Notes under the pieces: generated by a model
Told to the model about the DNA's origin: nothing
Seen by the model: the letters and a program-made list of their open reading frames with translations, nothing else
The model's database searches: none
Program-made: the position numbers and the translations under genes
DNA from: Notolepis coatsorum
Lineage: Eukaryota > Chordata > Actinopteri > Aulopiformes > Paralepididae
Assembly (NCBI GenBank): GCA_963971535.1
Contig: OZ020599.1
Coordinates: forward strand, 99,599,713-99,663,712
Direction of reading: 5' to 3'
Length of the DNA: 64,000 nucleotides
In this document: piece by piece, positions 22,141 through 34,150 of the stretch
Layout: every line of letters starts with the position of its first letter
How positions within the stretch are numbered: position 1 is the first letter of the stretch

Positions 22141-23828
22141 GTCGTGGAGGAGCGAAGAGCAGGGCTGCGATCCGCCAGGAAGAGGAGAATGCCTGGTCTC
22201 ATGAGGGCTGGGTGCCTCAAAGGATCCCCTTCACAGCCCAACCGGGGTTGCTCCAGGACGCCAAGGCACTCAGATCTTACCGGCCTGCGAAATGGATGGA
22301 TCTGTTCCTGACAGATGCTTTTCTGAACTCTATTGTTGCCCAGTCCAACCTCTACGCTGAGCAGTCCATTGCCCGGCTGGACCCCACGCTAACCAGTAGC
22401 AGGGCACTGCTTTGGAAGCCCCTCACATTGAAGGAGCTGAAGAAGTTCCTCGGACTCCATTTCCATAGCAGTGTCCTGCGGAAGCCTCGCGTGGACCAGA
22501 TGTGGACCACTGACGACATGATGTACACACCGTACTACTCTGATACCATGCCACGCAACAGGTTCCAATTGATCTGGCGATTCCTCCACTTTGCGGACAA
22601 TACTTCCCTGGAGGTTAGAGACAAATTGTGCAAAGTACGCCCTGTAGTCGACCATGTAAACGCGAGGTGCAAGGAGCTGTACCAGCCTGAACGCGAGCTC
22701 GCCATTGACGAGGGGGTGATGGCATGGCGAGGCCGCCTGACCTTCCGGGTCTACAACCCCAACAAGCCCACCCGCTATGGCATCAAGTCCTACTTCCTGT
22801 GCGAATCACGCACAGGATATTGCTTTTCATTTAAGCCATATTGTCGGGAAGGCTCGCTCCTGGGGGACACGGTCGTCGGTCTGCTTGGACGTCTGTCTGG
22901 GGCCGGCTATACGCTCTTCATGGACAACTTCTACAACTCGGTACGTATGTCCGCCAGGCTCCGACAGTTGAGGACCGACGTCTGTGGTACCCTCAGGAAG
23001 CACCGGGGCGAGCCAGCCATCATCAAGAACATTACCAAACGTGACATCGGTGTGGGGGAGCGCATTGCGGTCAACAACAAGGAGGTCCTGATCGTGGCAT
23101 GGCGCGATAAGAGAATCGTGAAGACCATCAGCAGCTTCCACGAGGACACCATGGAAAAGGCGATGGTGTGGAAGAAGCAGAAGAAGGGCAAAGCGCTGAG
23201 GGTGGAGATGCTCAAGCCATCATCAATCCTGGAGTACAATAAATTCATGAACGGCGTCGATCAGCTGGATCAGAATATATCGTACTATCCGGTTACACGT
23301 AAGACTGGAAAGTGGACCAAAAAGTTTGTGATGTATCTGATCCAAATATGTATCTTCAACGCTTTTGTCTTGTACAAAAAAAAGCACCCACAAGGGCATT
23401 ACTCCAACCTCTTCCGGTTCACCAGGGCTGTGGCGCGGACCTACACAGACGGTAAGGAGAAGAAGATTCCTGGGGTGACAGCGGAGATGGAGGCGGAGGC
23501 GGAGGCAGGGGAGGAGGCAGGGGAGGAGGCAGGGGAGGAGGCAGGGGGTGGGGATGAGGAGGAGGCAGGGGCTGAGCAGGTGGGGCGTGTCGACCCTAGG
23601 GCCCCACTGGGGGACCCGCAGAGCAGATTAGTGGGTGGCTTTGTGAAGCATGTAATGGTTGCATACAAAGCCACCCCGAAGAAAAAGCTACCGTGTAGGA
23701 AATGTCGTGTCTGCAGTAGGCGTGGCGTCAGGAGTGAGACCAGATATTTTTGCACATCGTGCAAAGTCCCCCTGCATCGTGACAAATGCTTCGCTCTGTA
23801 CCACACAAAGAGGGATTTCTCTAAATAG
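22141..23828 (+). CDS. piggyBac transposase, exon 6 (catalytic domain)
   Basis: This exon carries the whole catalytic core of a PGBD4-like piggyBac transposase, which excises and inserts DNA at TTAA in the nucleus. With exons 1-5 it gives a continuous 767-residue protein (2304 nt including the TAG at 23826). The three catalytic acidic residues are present: Asp395 in ELAIDEGVMAWRGR, Asp467 in LFMDNFYNS and Asp579 in NKFMNGVDQLDQN. Typical blocks FRVYNPNKPTRYGIKSY and RKTGKWTKKF surround them. A Glu-rich low-complexity spacer (EAEAGEEAGEEAG) precedes the C-terminal cysteine-rich zinc domain (CRKCRVC...CTSCKVPLHRDKC). An upstream TTG would extend the frame, but the acceptor AATTGACAG at 22140 fits phase 1 from exon 5. 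Domestication is unlikely because intact TIRs flank the gene. Confidence 0.9.
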
Positions 23829-23959
23829 TTTCTTTATTAGTTGTCATACAGAAGTACAGACTACTTCTAAATAATCCGGCACACAGAAGTACAGATTACT
23901 TCTAAATAATCCATCATTGTGTGATACAGACAGAACCATGTGTACCGGTACATAGTATA

Positions 23960-24040
23960 GCTAGCTGAGTGTAGTATAGTATAGTGTAGTATAGTATAGT
24001 ATAGTATATTGTAGTATAGTATAGTATAGTATAGTGTATG
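23960..24040 (+). repeat. TATAG microsatellite
   Basis: About 14 units of TATAG with GTGTAG variants, 130 bp after the transposase stop codon. Confidence 0.9.
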
Positions 24041-24477
24041 GGTAGTTGCACTGTTTTCTGTACAAGACAAATGCGTTGAACACATGTATTTGGGCCACGG
24101 TTGTCGATATTGCATAGGCATGTTTGGACCACTTGCAGATGAGACGTTATGTTAGCGATCTAGCTGTATCGACTCCATTCATAATTTGCATTGTGTGTGT
24201 ATATAGTTTTTTTTTATTTATCTTTTTCCCCCCTCATTTTTACCGTTTGCACAGAACCAATGGTTGCTGACAGTCACCCAGTTTAAAAAAGTATATACTG
24301 TAGGTAACATACCACACTTTTCTAATGCAGTCCATTGGCCTATTATTTATATACTTTGGAAGCATGTATTGGATATTTTTTGGTCCACAGATCATCTGGC
24401 GCTTCATCCATTTATCAATGGACAATGCAGTCATCGATGCGAGAGACCAAGTAAGATATGCCCTGTAGTTCATGTGA

Positions 24478-26228
24478 CGTGAATGTTACCAGCAAACTTC
24501 TAAATGCACTGAAACAATGGTTGGTTATCCTCCAGTGTTCACTTTTTATAAGGTATTGTCTTTGTAAATTACCATAATCCTATACTGTGAATGTTACCAA
24601 CAAACTCCTAAATGCACTGACACAATGGTTGGTTATCATCAGCCAGTGTTCACTTTTTATAAGGTATTGTCTTGGTAAATTACCATAATCCTATACTGTG
24701 AATGTTACCAACAAACTCCTAAATGCACTGAAACAATGGTTGATTATCCTCCAGTGTTCACTTTTTATAAAGTATTGTATTGGTAAATGACCATAATCCT
24801 ATACTGTGAATGTTACCAACAAACTCCTAAATGCACTGAAACAATGGTTGATTATCCTCCAGTGTTCACTTTTTATAAGGTATTGTCTTGGTAAATTACC
24901 ATAATCCTATACTGTGAATGTTACCAACAAACTCCTAAATGCACTGAAACAATGGTTGATTATCCTCCAGTGTTCACTTTTTATAAGGTATTGTCTTGGT
25001 AAATTACCATAATCCTATACTGTGAATGTTACCAACAAACTCCTAAATGCACTGAAACAATGGTTGGTTATCATCACAGTGTTCACTTTTTATAAGGTAT
25101 TGTCTTGGTAAATTACCATAATCCTATACTGTGAATGTTACCAACAAACTCCTAAATGCACTGAAACAATGGTTGATTATCCTCCAGTGTTCACTTTTTA
25201 TAAGGTATTGTATTGGTAAATTACCATAATCCTATACTGTGAATGTTACCAACAAACTCCTAAATGCACTGAAACAATGGTTGATTATCCTCCAGTGTTC
25301 ACTTTTTATAAGGTATTGTCTTGGTAAATTACCATAATCCTATACTGTGAATGTTACCAACAAACTCCTAAATGCACTGAAACAATGGTTGATTATCCTC
25401 CAGTGTTCACTTTTTATAAGGTATTGTCTTGGTAAATTACCATAATCCTATACTGTGAATGTTACCAACAAACTCCTAAATGCACTGACACAATGGTTGG
25501 TTATCATCAGCCAGTGTTCACTTTTTATAAGGTATTGTCTTGGTAAATTACCATAATCCTATACTGTGAATGTTACCAACAAACTCCTAAATGCACTGAA
25601 ACAATGGTTGATTATCCTCCAGTGTTCACTTTTTATAAGGTATTGTATTGGTAAATTACCATAATCCTATACTGTGAATGTTACCAACAAACTCCTAAAT
25701 GCACTGAAACAATGGTTGATTATCCTCCAGTGTTCACTTTTTATAAGGTATTGTCTTGGTAAATTACCATAATCCTATACTGTGAATGTTACCAACAAAC
25801 TCCTAAATGCACTGAAACAATGGTTGATTATCCTCCAGTGTTCACTTTTTATAAGGTATTGTCTTGGTAAATTACCATAATCCTATACTGTGAATGTTAC
25901 CAACAAACTCCTAAATGCACTGAAACAATGGTTGGTTATCATCACAGTGTTCACTTTTTATAAGGTATTGTCTTGGTAAATTACCATAATCCTATACTGT
26001 GAATGTTACCAACAAACTCCTAAATGCACTGAAACAATGGTTGATTATCCTCCAGTGTTCACTTTTTATAAGGTATTGTATTGGTAAATTACCATAATCC
26101 TATACTGTGAATGTTACCAACAAACTCCTAAATGCACTGAAACAATGGTTGATTATCCTCCAGTGTTCACTTTTTATAAGGTATTGTCTTGGTAAATTAC
26201 CATAATCCTATACTGTGAATGTTACCAG
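24478..26228 (+). repeat. 108-bp satellite with higher-order structure
   Basis: About 16 head-to-tail monomers of 108 bp (111 in some), each with GTGAATGTTACCAACAAACT, ACAATGGTTG and CACTTTTTATAAGGTATTGT. Diagnostic variants recur every 4 monomers (about 434 bp), with an alternating pair every 8 (868 bp). Lies in the 3' part of the piggyBac element, upstream of an AATAAA at 26296. Confidence 0.95.
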
Positions 26229-26425
26229 CATATAATGCACAGCAACAATGGTTGGTACTGATGACTTGTCACCCAGTTTATTGAACATATTTTACAATAA
26301 AAATGTTCATGGCATCAAAGTTTCAAGTTTTTTGCATTGTAAAGTATTCTGTATTTTATAATAATGTTGTCTGGACCTACACCAGTAGTTATAAAACTTA
26401 CTTGTTCATTAGCGCCAGGCATATC

Positions 26426-26805
26426 AATCAAATGACCAACAAAGTAATCAATCAATCAAACAAATCAATCTATGAATCAAACTATCAACAAAACAATCAA
26501 ACATTCTATCAAGCAAATAACCAACAAAGTAATCAATCAATCAAACCAATCAATCTATGAATCAAACTATCAACAAAACAATCAAACATTCTATCAAGCA
26601 AACTATCAACAAAACAATCAAACATTCTATCAAGCAAACTATCAACAAAACAATCAAACATTCTATCAATCAAATGACCAACAAAGTAATCAATCAATCA
26701 AACAAATCAATCTATGAATCAAACTATCAACAAAATAATAAAACATTCTATCAATCAAACCAATAAAACAATCTGTCAAACAATCAATCAATCAAACCAT
26801 CCATC
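26426..26805 (+). repeat. ATCAA-rich compound minisatellite
   Basis: Tandem blocks of AATCAAACTATCAACAAAAC and CAATCAAACATTCTATCAA with ATCA microsatellite links. Open frames here (QNNQTFYQ repeats) are a by-product. Confidence 0.9.
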
Positions 26806-27329
26806 CATCCATCCCAGTCTAAATTGCTTTATAACACGTTCAGTACCTATTATCACCCCGCCGGCACACCTTTCATAAAAGTGCCTGTAACTTCTGTTCT
26901 AAATAATTTACCTCCACTTTTATCTTTTGTTGACGTTTTTTAACTTGTAATTGTGAACGAACGAAGACATGCAGAAACAAACGTTTTTTTGCATTGTGTA
27001 CATCAACTTGTCGTCTTCAAATGAGCCCAACCATTTCCCCATAGTTATAATATAAAATATAGAAATAGCTCCGCTAAGATCATGAGATATGCTAGAATCG
27101 TCCAGGAATCCTGGCAACCCACAGTCATTTTCCGGATTTTTGGCCGGCACCCAAAGTGTTAACATAAGCAACAACGGCCTTGAAAAAACACTGACAATCA
27201 GAAGTTTGAATAAAATAGTCCTCAGCTGCGTTTTAAAAGGCATCAACAGACTGCAGAACGTATGTCTATAGGATCTTAATATGTAGACAGGTATACAGTA
27301 TGTGAAAACAAGTACATTAACTCATTCAG

Positions 27330-27395
27330 CGCCAAACACATAATATTACGTGCTTCCTGACCAACGCTTGAGCGCCAAACACGTAATAATACGTT
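27330..27395 (+). repeat. piggyBac-type end fragment
   Basis: TTAACTCATTCAGCGCCAAA followed by a second GAGCGCCAAACACGTAAT. It resembles one terminus of a TTAA element. No partner was found. Confidence 0.4.
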
Positions 27396-28080
27396 TTTAG
27401 GAAGAGTGTTCCACAATGTCAGAGCCATACACACAATCACCTTTTATTTTAATTGTAGAGTGAGGGACAACCAGTAAGCCCTGATCAGAAGACCTAAGTG
27501 ACCTACTGGTGATTAATAATGATTAATATGTACACAGGTGAAAACATGTACATTAAAATTCATCCTAAACGTAGTGGGAAGCCAGTGTAAAGAATATATG
27601 ATGGGTGTGATGTGAGCCGACCTACTGGACCTGGTCAATAGTCTTGCAGCAGCGTTCTGGACCATTTATAGACGGTTCAGGGACGACTTGCTGAGGCAGG
27701 TGAAAAGGGAATTGCAGTAGTCCAGCCGGGATGATATAAACGTGTGAATGATCATCTCTAGCTCAAGTTGTGAGACAGTTTGGCAATGTTTCTTAAATGG
27801 AAGGAAGAAGTATGGGTCAACGCTCTGATATGTTGATAGAAGTACATAGTCTGATAAAATATGCTGTAACCTTAGAGATGTCTAAGGTTAGACCATACAG
27901 CGGAAGAAAGGGACCCAATTCACTGAGCAACCTTGAAAGCTATGCTCTCTGAAGCAATAATAAGGACCACAGTCTTTTCTGCATTTAGCCGTAAAAAGCT
28001 GTCCTTCGTGGCAGTCAGTCAATTGTGCAAAAAAAAATGATCAGGTTCAAAAGAGACACACAGCTGAATATAAATGGTGG

Positions 28081-28525
28081 TGTACATTGTGTAGTGGTTA
28101 ACACTGTCGCTTTACAGCTAGAAGGTTGTGGGTTCGATGCCCGCGTGGGGACTAGGTTGCCGTGTTGTGTGGGGTATCTCCCGGGCCTTTCTGTGTGGAG
28201 TTTGCATCTTATCCCTGTGCAGGCAAAGGTTCCCCCTCCCGATAAGATAAACCCAATGGAAAAAATTGGACAACAGATCGCTAATGCTGTCGCGTCCCTG
28301 ATGAAGACGGACAGGAGCACTTAGATTGATTCCCGGGTGTGGCGCTCGCCACAGCACTTGTCTGCTCCCGGCTACCCTTGGGGGGAAGGACGACAGGATG
28401 GGAGGTGCAGAGAACATTTCGTCAGCGACTCAGTGCATGTGTGTGTGTGTTCATGTGGGTCACCCATCGCATGTGTGTGTGTGTGTGTTAATCTGATGAC
28501 AAATAAAGACTTATACTTATACAGT
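28081..28525 (+). mobile_element. tRNA-derived SINE, DANA/HE1-like, full copy
   Basis: The head has GTGTAGTGGTTAACACTG (A box region) and B box GGTTCGATGCC, then GGCCTTTCTGTGTGGAGTTT, a variable body, GT repeats and the tail AAATAAAGACTTATACTTAT. The best-preserved copy in the window. Confidence 0.85.
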
Positions 28526-30047
28526 GATATGAGATACCTTTCCATTTTCTAATAATATGACCTAAGGGAAGCATATACAAGGCAAATAGTATAGGACCCA
28601 AGACAGATCCCAGAGGCACACCACAGGAAAGAGCAGCAGTTCCATGTAGGGGCCAAGTGACACAGAAAAGTAGTCATGGGGACTTTCCCAGAGACACCCG
28701 CCCACACAGTCAGGATCAAAAGCTGTGCTAAGATCCAGAAGCAACTAAAGAGAGCATTCACAGAAGCCATCATTTGAGCCTCTAAGAAGAGCGGTTTCAG
28801 TTGAATAGTTGTGATGGAAACCCAAATTGGTAGTTATCTAAAATGTTGTATGCAATCAAGACAGCTGCAAGCTTTATCTACATTTTCTTTTTAATAAAAG
28901 GCAGCTTAGATATATGCCTATAGTTTGTTGGAAGGGGTGGATCAAGGTTAGCTGCATGTTTAAAGTATGCTGGGACACTCCCTAACCAGATTGCAGGGAG
29001 TTATTTATAATAGAGACCAGGCATGGACCTATAGACCCAAGTACATTTTTAAGCATATAGAGGTTGATAAAATGTCTACAGGGCTTTGAGGAAGGTTTCA
29101 TACTGCCCACCAGATCACTGAGGTCTTGCAGGGAAATGGGAGAGAAACAGTCCAAAATTGATGGCCGAATTGGATATGCACAAAAGGGAGTAGAAAAGGG
29201 GATGATGCTACAGTAGCCCTGACATCTCTCATTTTAGAACGAAAATGTTCTACAAGAGAGTTTAGTAGAAAATTACCTGCACTGCTGCCTCTCGTCTCCA
29301 CTGAGAAACAATATTACATCAGCTGAGATGCCAATTATGTAACAATCCATATTTTCTTCATTCTTGTGAACCTTTGGAAGGATTTGGTAATTGTACACTA
29401 TACATTACATTTCGATTCAGTAATTTAGCTGATGCTTTTATCCAAAGCAACTTACAAGTTCTGTACAACAACAAGTCAGTAGGAAGGGAACTGTACAACT
29501 CTGGCAGCTAAGGGTAAGTGATACTGTTAATCAAACAGTGTTGATCTTGAGTCCATAGTAGTAGTATAGACATATTAGCATAGTAGGTAGTTAGTTACTT
29601 AGTAGCAAGTACATAATAAAAGACAGTAAGATGTGTATAAGCAGATATCTGTATTTCTATGGAGCACCACAGTCAGCCCTTGTTTGAAAAGACACAGCAC
29701 ATCAGGAGGTGCAGGAGTGACAATGTTATCGATGGTGTCAAACAAACATTAGGGTTTGAGTTTATTGGAGGAAATTAGGTTGGCAAAGTAAGAAGCCCTC
29801 GCATCATTAACCATGTTGTTGAAATCAATTAAAAGGTCTTTGTTATAGAGACGTGAACCTGGAGCTTGGGGGATTTCCACACTCATTATACCCCCCCCCC
29901 AACATTTATGCCGGAAACAACAAATAGAGTCACTTATCCAGGGGGTCGAATTGACTGAGGGAACAAGTCTCATTCCCCTGGGAGCCCCTTTATCCAAAAC
30001 GGTGGACCAGTGTGTCTGAAAAGAGTGGAGCAGATAGTCGACGTCAG

Positions 30048-30048
<1 letters not shown>

Positions 30049-30104
<56 letters not shown>
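30049..30104 (+). repeat. GTAA tetranucleotide array
   Basis: Fourteen perfect GTAA units, which reads as GTAAGT repeated. It leads into AACGTTATTTATATAGCGCC, an L2-type LINE tail on the minus strand. Confidence 0.95.
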
Positions 30105-30106
<2 letters not shown>

Positions 30107-31104
30107 CGTTATTTATATAGCGCCCCTTGTGAACCACAGTGCTTTACAAAAGTAATATATAATATAAAATACAGTAAGGGGAAACATTTGAAGAAAATAA
30201 TAAAACATAAAATCAACTAAAACAACAGAATAGACAACAAAAAACTAAAAACAAAAAGACGGAAGGTAGGATGGGGGTGATGTGACATGATTTTTTTGAC
30301 CTAGTGAGTAGCCTGGCAGCATCATTTTGGACCAACTGAAGTTGATCCATGGATGTTTTATTTAGGCAGATGAATAGTGAGTTGCAATAGTGTGAGAAGA
30401 CAGCACTGCGCTAGGGTCAAAAACGGCTGAAAATGTGTCACCTGAGAGACGATTCATGCAGCGCTCGTTTCCCTATGCTTTTTCTTCTTATGTACCTCAG
30501 TTGCTATTGCATGTACATATGTGTGTTTTATTACACGTATATGTATATACATACCAACTATTCGGCTGTTTTATTCTCCTCCCATCGATCATCCATAGCA
30601 ACACTATTATCACCGACATCCAAGTTGGGGGATCCCCCCTTGAACAGCCCATCTAAGGTTTACCTCTTTAGTGAGTTTTTTCCTTACCTTCGTTGTGGAA
30701 TGTGTTGCATATTTGGATTTTATGGTGGATTTTGTTCTTGATTTATTGTGATGTTTCTTCTTGACTTGTTCAAGAAGACTTGTACAGCCCATGGGGACAC
30801 TACCTTGTGATTTACATTTGATTTTGACAGGTCGAACAAAACACATTCATGCTCAGTAACATGCAGCTCCTCGAGCAAATAGAATGAATATTTAAACCAG
30901 GCGTAACAACAAGGTCCAAGGTATGACCCCTGATGTGTGTGGGACCAGACACATTTTGAATCAAATGAAAAGACTCATTAAGAAATGTGACATTAAGAAA
31001 ATCAGCAGCTAAACTACAAGAAATGTCATCGACATGAATGTTAAAATCACCAACCATAACAACTATGTCCGACCTAATGATCAGGATAAAACATGTATTC
31101 AGAC

Positions 31105-31445
31105 TAGGGATGCTCGATATTGGCTTTTTTACCGATACCGATATTGTCCAACTCTTAATTTCCGATACCGATATCAACCGATACCGACATATCCAGAAAA
31201 CTGAATAATTTCAGGTAATTAACATTACATATGTCTTGTTGTGGAATTAACATAACATTATGCATACTTTTGACAATATATAAAATCAGAATTTGTTCTT
31301 ACTTGCTTGCCTGGGTAAATAAAGGTTATAGAAATGTAAAATAAAAAAATAAAAAATAAAATAAAAATTGAAAACCGATAACGATATTTTCCGATATCAC
31401 ATTTTAATGCCAATATCGGTAGGCCGATAATATCGGACATCCCTA
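31105..31445. mobile_element. hAT MITE, 341 bp, perfect target duplication
   Basis: Ends TAGGGATG and CATCCCTA, with internal CCGATACCGATAT motifs. Exact 8-bp duplication ATTCAGAC at 31097-31104 and 31446-31453. Same family as 49312-50187. Confidence 0.93.
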
Positions 31446-31453
31446 ATTCAGAC

Positions 31454-31977
31454 ATAAAATAACTATTAGGAGACCAGGGGGTCTATACATTTAAATACTC
31501 GAAAACATATTTGAATGACCAACTGTAGTTCAATTGAGGAGAAAGCCCCAGTGCTCACCTTCAGGGAGTACCCCGACCTGAGGTCCTGGGAGTGCAGATA
31601 CAAGTATAATCTGATGGACACGGTTCAATTAGAGGGCCGTACTCGCTATGGATGTTCCCCGTGTTGACACTTCCTTTGGTCAATCCTCCTTCCAATTTGC
31701 TGATGCCAGCAGTTGGAACAAGAATCAACAGAGTTGTTTACACACACCTGCAACTGTCACCCAGCCGTGTAACTGTAATGTGTCTGTTCTGCTTCATGTA
31801 TCACATACATTGCCATTTTATTTGGTTGTTGGTTTGATGTGTTTTAATTATTATCCTTACCTCTGTGATGTACTGTATGTATTGTCTGTCTATTTTCTGT
31901 AAAGATTGTCACCTTTCCCTGTTACCCTTCGAGAGGCCCTTTTGGGTCATTGTAAATAACAATTTGTTCTTAACCTC
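31454..31977. other. Remainder of L2-like relic and unassigned sequence
   Basis: No coding frame. Ends with TGTAAATAACAATTTGTTCT just before the TTAA of the next element. Confidence 0.35.
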
Positions 31978-32285
31978 TTAACACTAGAACAGCCATGTAG
32001 AAAATTTCACTGATTCCCGCCGGAAGGGGTCAGATGACCCCACAGCTTATATGAGAAATATGAGAAAAATAAACAGTGTAAACAGACCAGGCTGCAGAAA
32101 CAAATGAGTGGGGGGGCATAACATTTTCTCGGGGGGGCACAATGGTTTTTCAACACAGGTTCCCTTTTATACGTTTCAGCTGGGACAACGGCGCTGTGGC
32201 TTGCTTGGCACTGCCCACGGTGCTGAACTAAACAGCAGAGAGGCAATTGAAAAATCTAATTTCTCTCTATCTTAAGAACATTCAC

Positions 32286-32895
32286 TTATACAAAAACAGA
32301 CTGAACGGATATATATAACAGACCTGCTGGGGCAGCGAACTGAGAGCAGGGGACACAAACAGGCTGGATAAGATGGTCAGGAAGGCCAGTAGCGTGGTTG
32401 GGGTGGAGCTGGACTCTAGCGAGGGTGGCGGAGAGGAGGAACCTTGCTAAGCTCCAGGCCATCAGGGAAAACCCCTCCCACCCACTATACACAGACTTGG
32501 CTGACAGGAGGAGCATGTTATAGGCTCACACTACCTAAATGCAGCACTGAACGGCACAGGAAGTCCTTCATTCCGACAGCCATCAAACTATACAATGCAT
32601 CACTGTGCCTCACTGCATCACTGAGCACAGAGTGACAGTTACCATCTTCCTGGACTCTTACTTTTTAAACAGCACTGGGCAATATTACACCTACTGTAGA
32701 CTTCAGTATATTTGTACTGTATTTATTTACTGAATCTTTTATTCAATTTTTATTCTATTTCATTTTATTCTATTCTTAGGCCATTTGTTTTGTTATTCTT
32801 ATTCGTGACTTGTTCTGTCTAAATGTTTAATGTTGAGTGATTTGCAATGTCAAATTTCCCTCAGGATAATACATTTCTATTCTATTCTATATCTT
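32286..32895 (+). pseudogene. LINE ORF2 C-terminal fragment and 3' tail
   Basis: A short frame ends with STERHRKSFIPTAIKLYNAS, the end-of-ORF2 pattern of Rex1/RTE-type LINEs. A T-rich 3' region with TTCTA repeats follows. 5' truncated and degraded. Confidence 0.55.
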
Positions 32896-33654
32896 TGAAA
32901 AGTCTCCATTTATTCTACACTTCTGAATTCACTGACAAATTGAACTGAACTGACAAAAATAAGGTGCATAAAAAAGCAAACAAAATTCCTCCACAGGCTA
33001 CTCACCATCATTAGTAGAGTGGCAAGCAGCGTTTGGGGACAGAGTGAAATCTTCTTAAAACACTGCCCCTCCACTCATTCCTGAACTTTTTTGTTAAGTC
33101 CTTCTCAAATGCCAACTGAATTAAATTGGCCTTGCGTCGATGAAGCATACTAAGGCGATGTTCTGTAAAGACGTTCTTGAGGGTAGAAAACTAATTCTCA
33201 CAGACTGCCGTGCTAGCTTCAGTAGTGTTGCTGTTGACATCAGTGCCCACTAGGGCTGTCCCCGACTAAGGATTTGGATAGTTGAGCTAGTAGTAGTTGG
33301 ATAGTAGTTTGATTGACAAATTTTTTTTTTTTTTTTTTTTACCAGGGTGGGCACAGCTGACTCAGTGGGCGAGCCCGGCCCCCTAATGCCCGCCCATGGC
33401 GCCGGGTCTGAGTGTAAACTATATAATTACCTCTTAATATAAAAATATGAGGTTTACCACAGGTTTGAGTAAAAAAATATATAATAATAATAATAATAAT
33501 AATAAATAAAAATATTATAATTTTTATTTTATTTATTTTTTATGGAAGAGCCACACATTGATGGGCAAAGAGCCACATGCGGCTTGCGAGCCATGGGTTG
33601 GCCACCCCTGCGCTAGATGCTCGCAAAGTGCTGTGACTTTCCAAATATACAGTA

Positions 33655-34150
33655 TATAACGTCTCATGACCAAATGCGTCGACATTTTTATAGGATTCTA
33701 TCACATTTTCATAACAATAGCGAATATAACTTACCCTGCGCCGTCTTCATTGAGGTTTCTTACAAATTAACAATGTTTTATTTGTCCTTTATATGCGGAT
33801 AACATTTAAAATCTTAAATTGTACCATTATGTTTCCCTTTAGACAACAAACATAATGCTAATGATGCACTTTTGTTAAGATAATTAGGTGACCATTCTCG
33901 GTCACTGTACTGAGGTCGCATTAATAGTTTAACGCTCCCGTGTTCAGATCGCGTTTTCCTCACCTTTAATCTGGTGCTGACCTGTGAACTAAGGTGACAA
34001 AGGTCTTAGGACTTGTAGTCGTTTTGTTTTGACATACCATTTTCACCTTTTAAACCAATGCTGCCATCTAATGACAACAGAAAGATAGTGTACATAACGT
34101 TAGACCCCCGTCGCCCAAAACACATTCTAGAGATTCCCACTTCTTACTGG
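33655..34150 (-). repeat. Dispersed repeat, inverted copy of 14640-15125
   Basis: See the partner copy. It lies inside the 31982-34547 element. Confidence 0.7.

Larger units (their letters stand above)
19099..27158 (+). mobile_element. Complete piggyBac transposon, 8.06 kb
   Basis: It is flanked by the piggyBac target TTAA on both sides (19095-19098 and 27159-27162). Perfect 13-bp terminal inverted repeats CACTTTGGGTGCC lie at 19099-19111 and 27146-27158. It contains a six-exon transposase gene on the same strand and a 3.3-kb 3' part dominated by satellite repeats. Nothing within the transposase is broken, so it may be autonomous or very recently active. Confidence 0.92.
27396..31480 (-). 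mobile_element. L2-like LINE relic with nested insertions
   Basis: Read on the minus strand the order is that of a LINE: endonuclease (30812-31177, VVMVGDFNIHVDDISC and GHTLDLVVTPG), RT remnants (28540-29390, [13 protein letters not shown] at 28560) and the C-terminal region (27400-27990). Frames are broken throughout. Insertions inside it: SINE 28081-28525, a repeat with GCTTTTATCCAAAGCAACTT at 29403-29640, a GTAA array and L2-type tail at 30049-30420, an unidentified block 30420-30810, and a hAT MITE 31105-31445. Confidence 0.65.

Noticed and set aside
22389-23806. Several antisense open frames of 64-121 residues
   Set aside because: Shadows of the transposase exon with no domain similarity.
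19713-23828. Domesticated host gene (PGBD-type) instead of a transposon gene
   Set aside because: Perfect inverted ends and TTAA on both sides show it is still inside a transposon.
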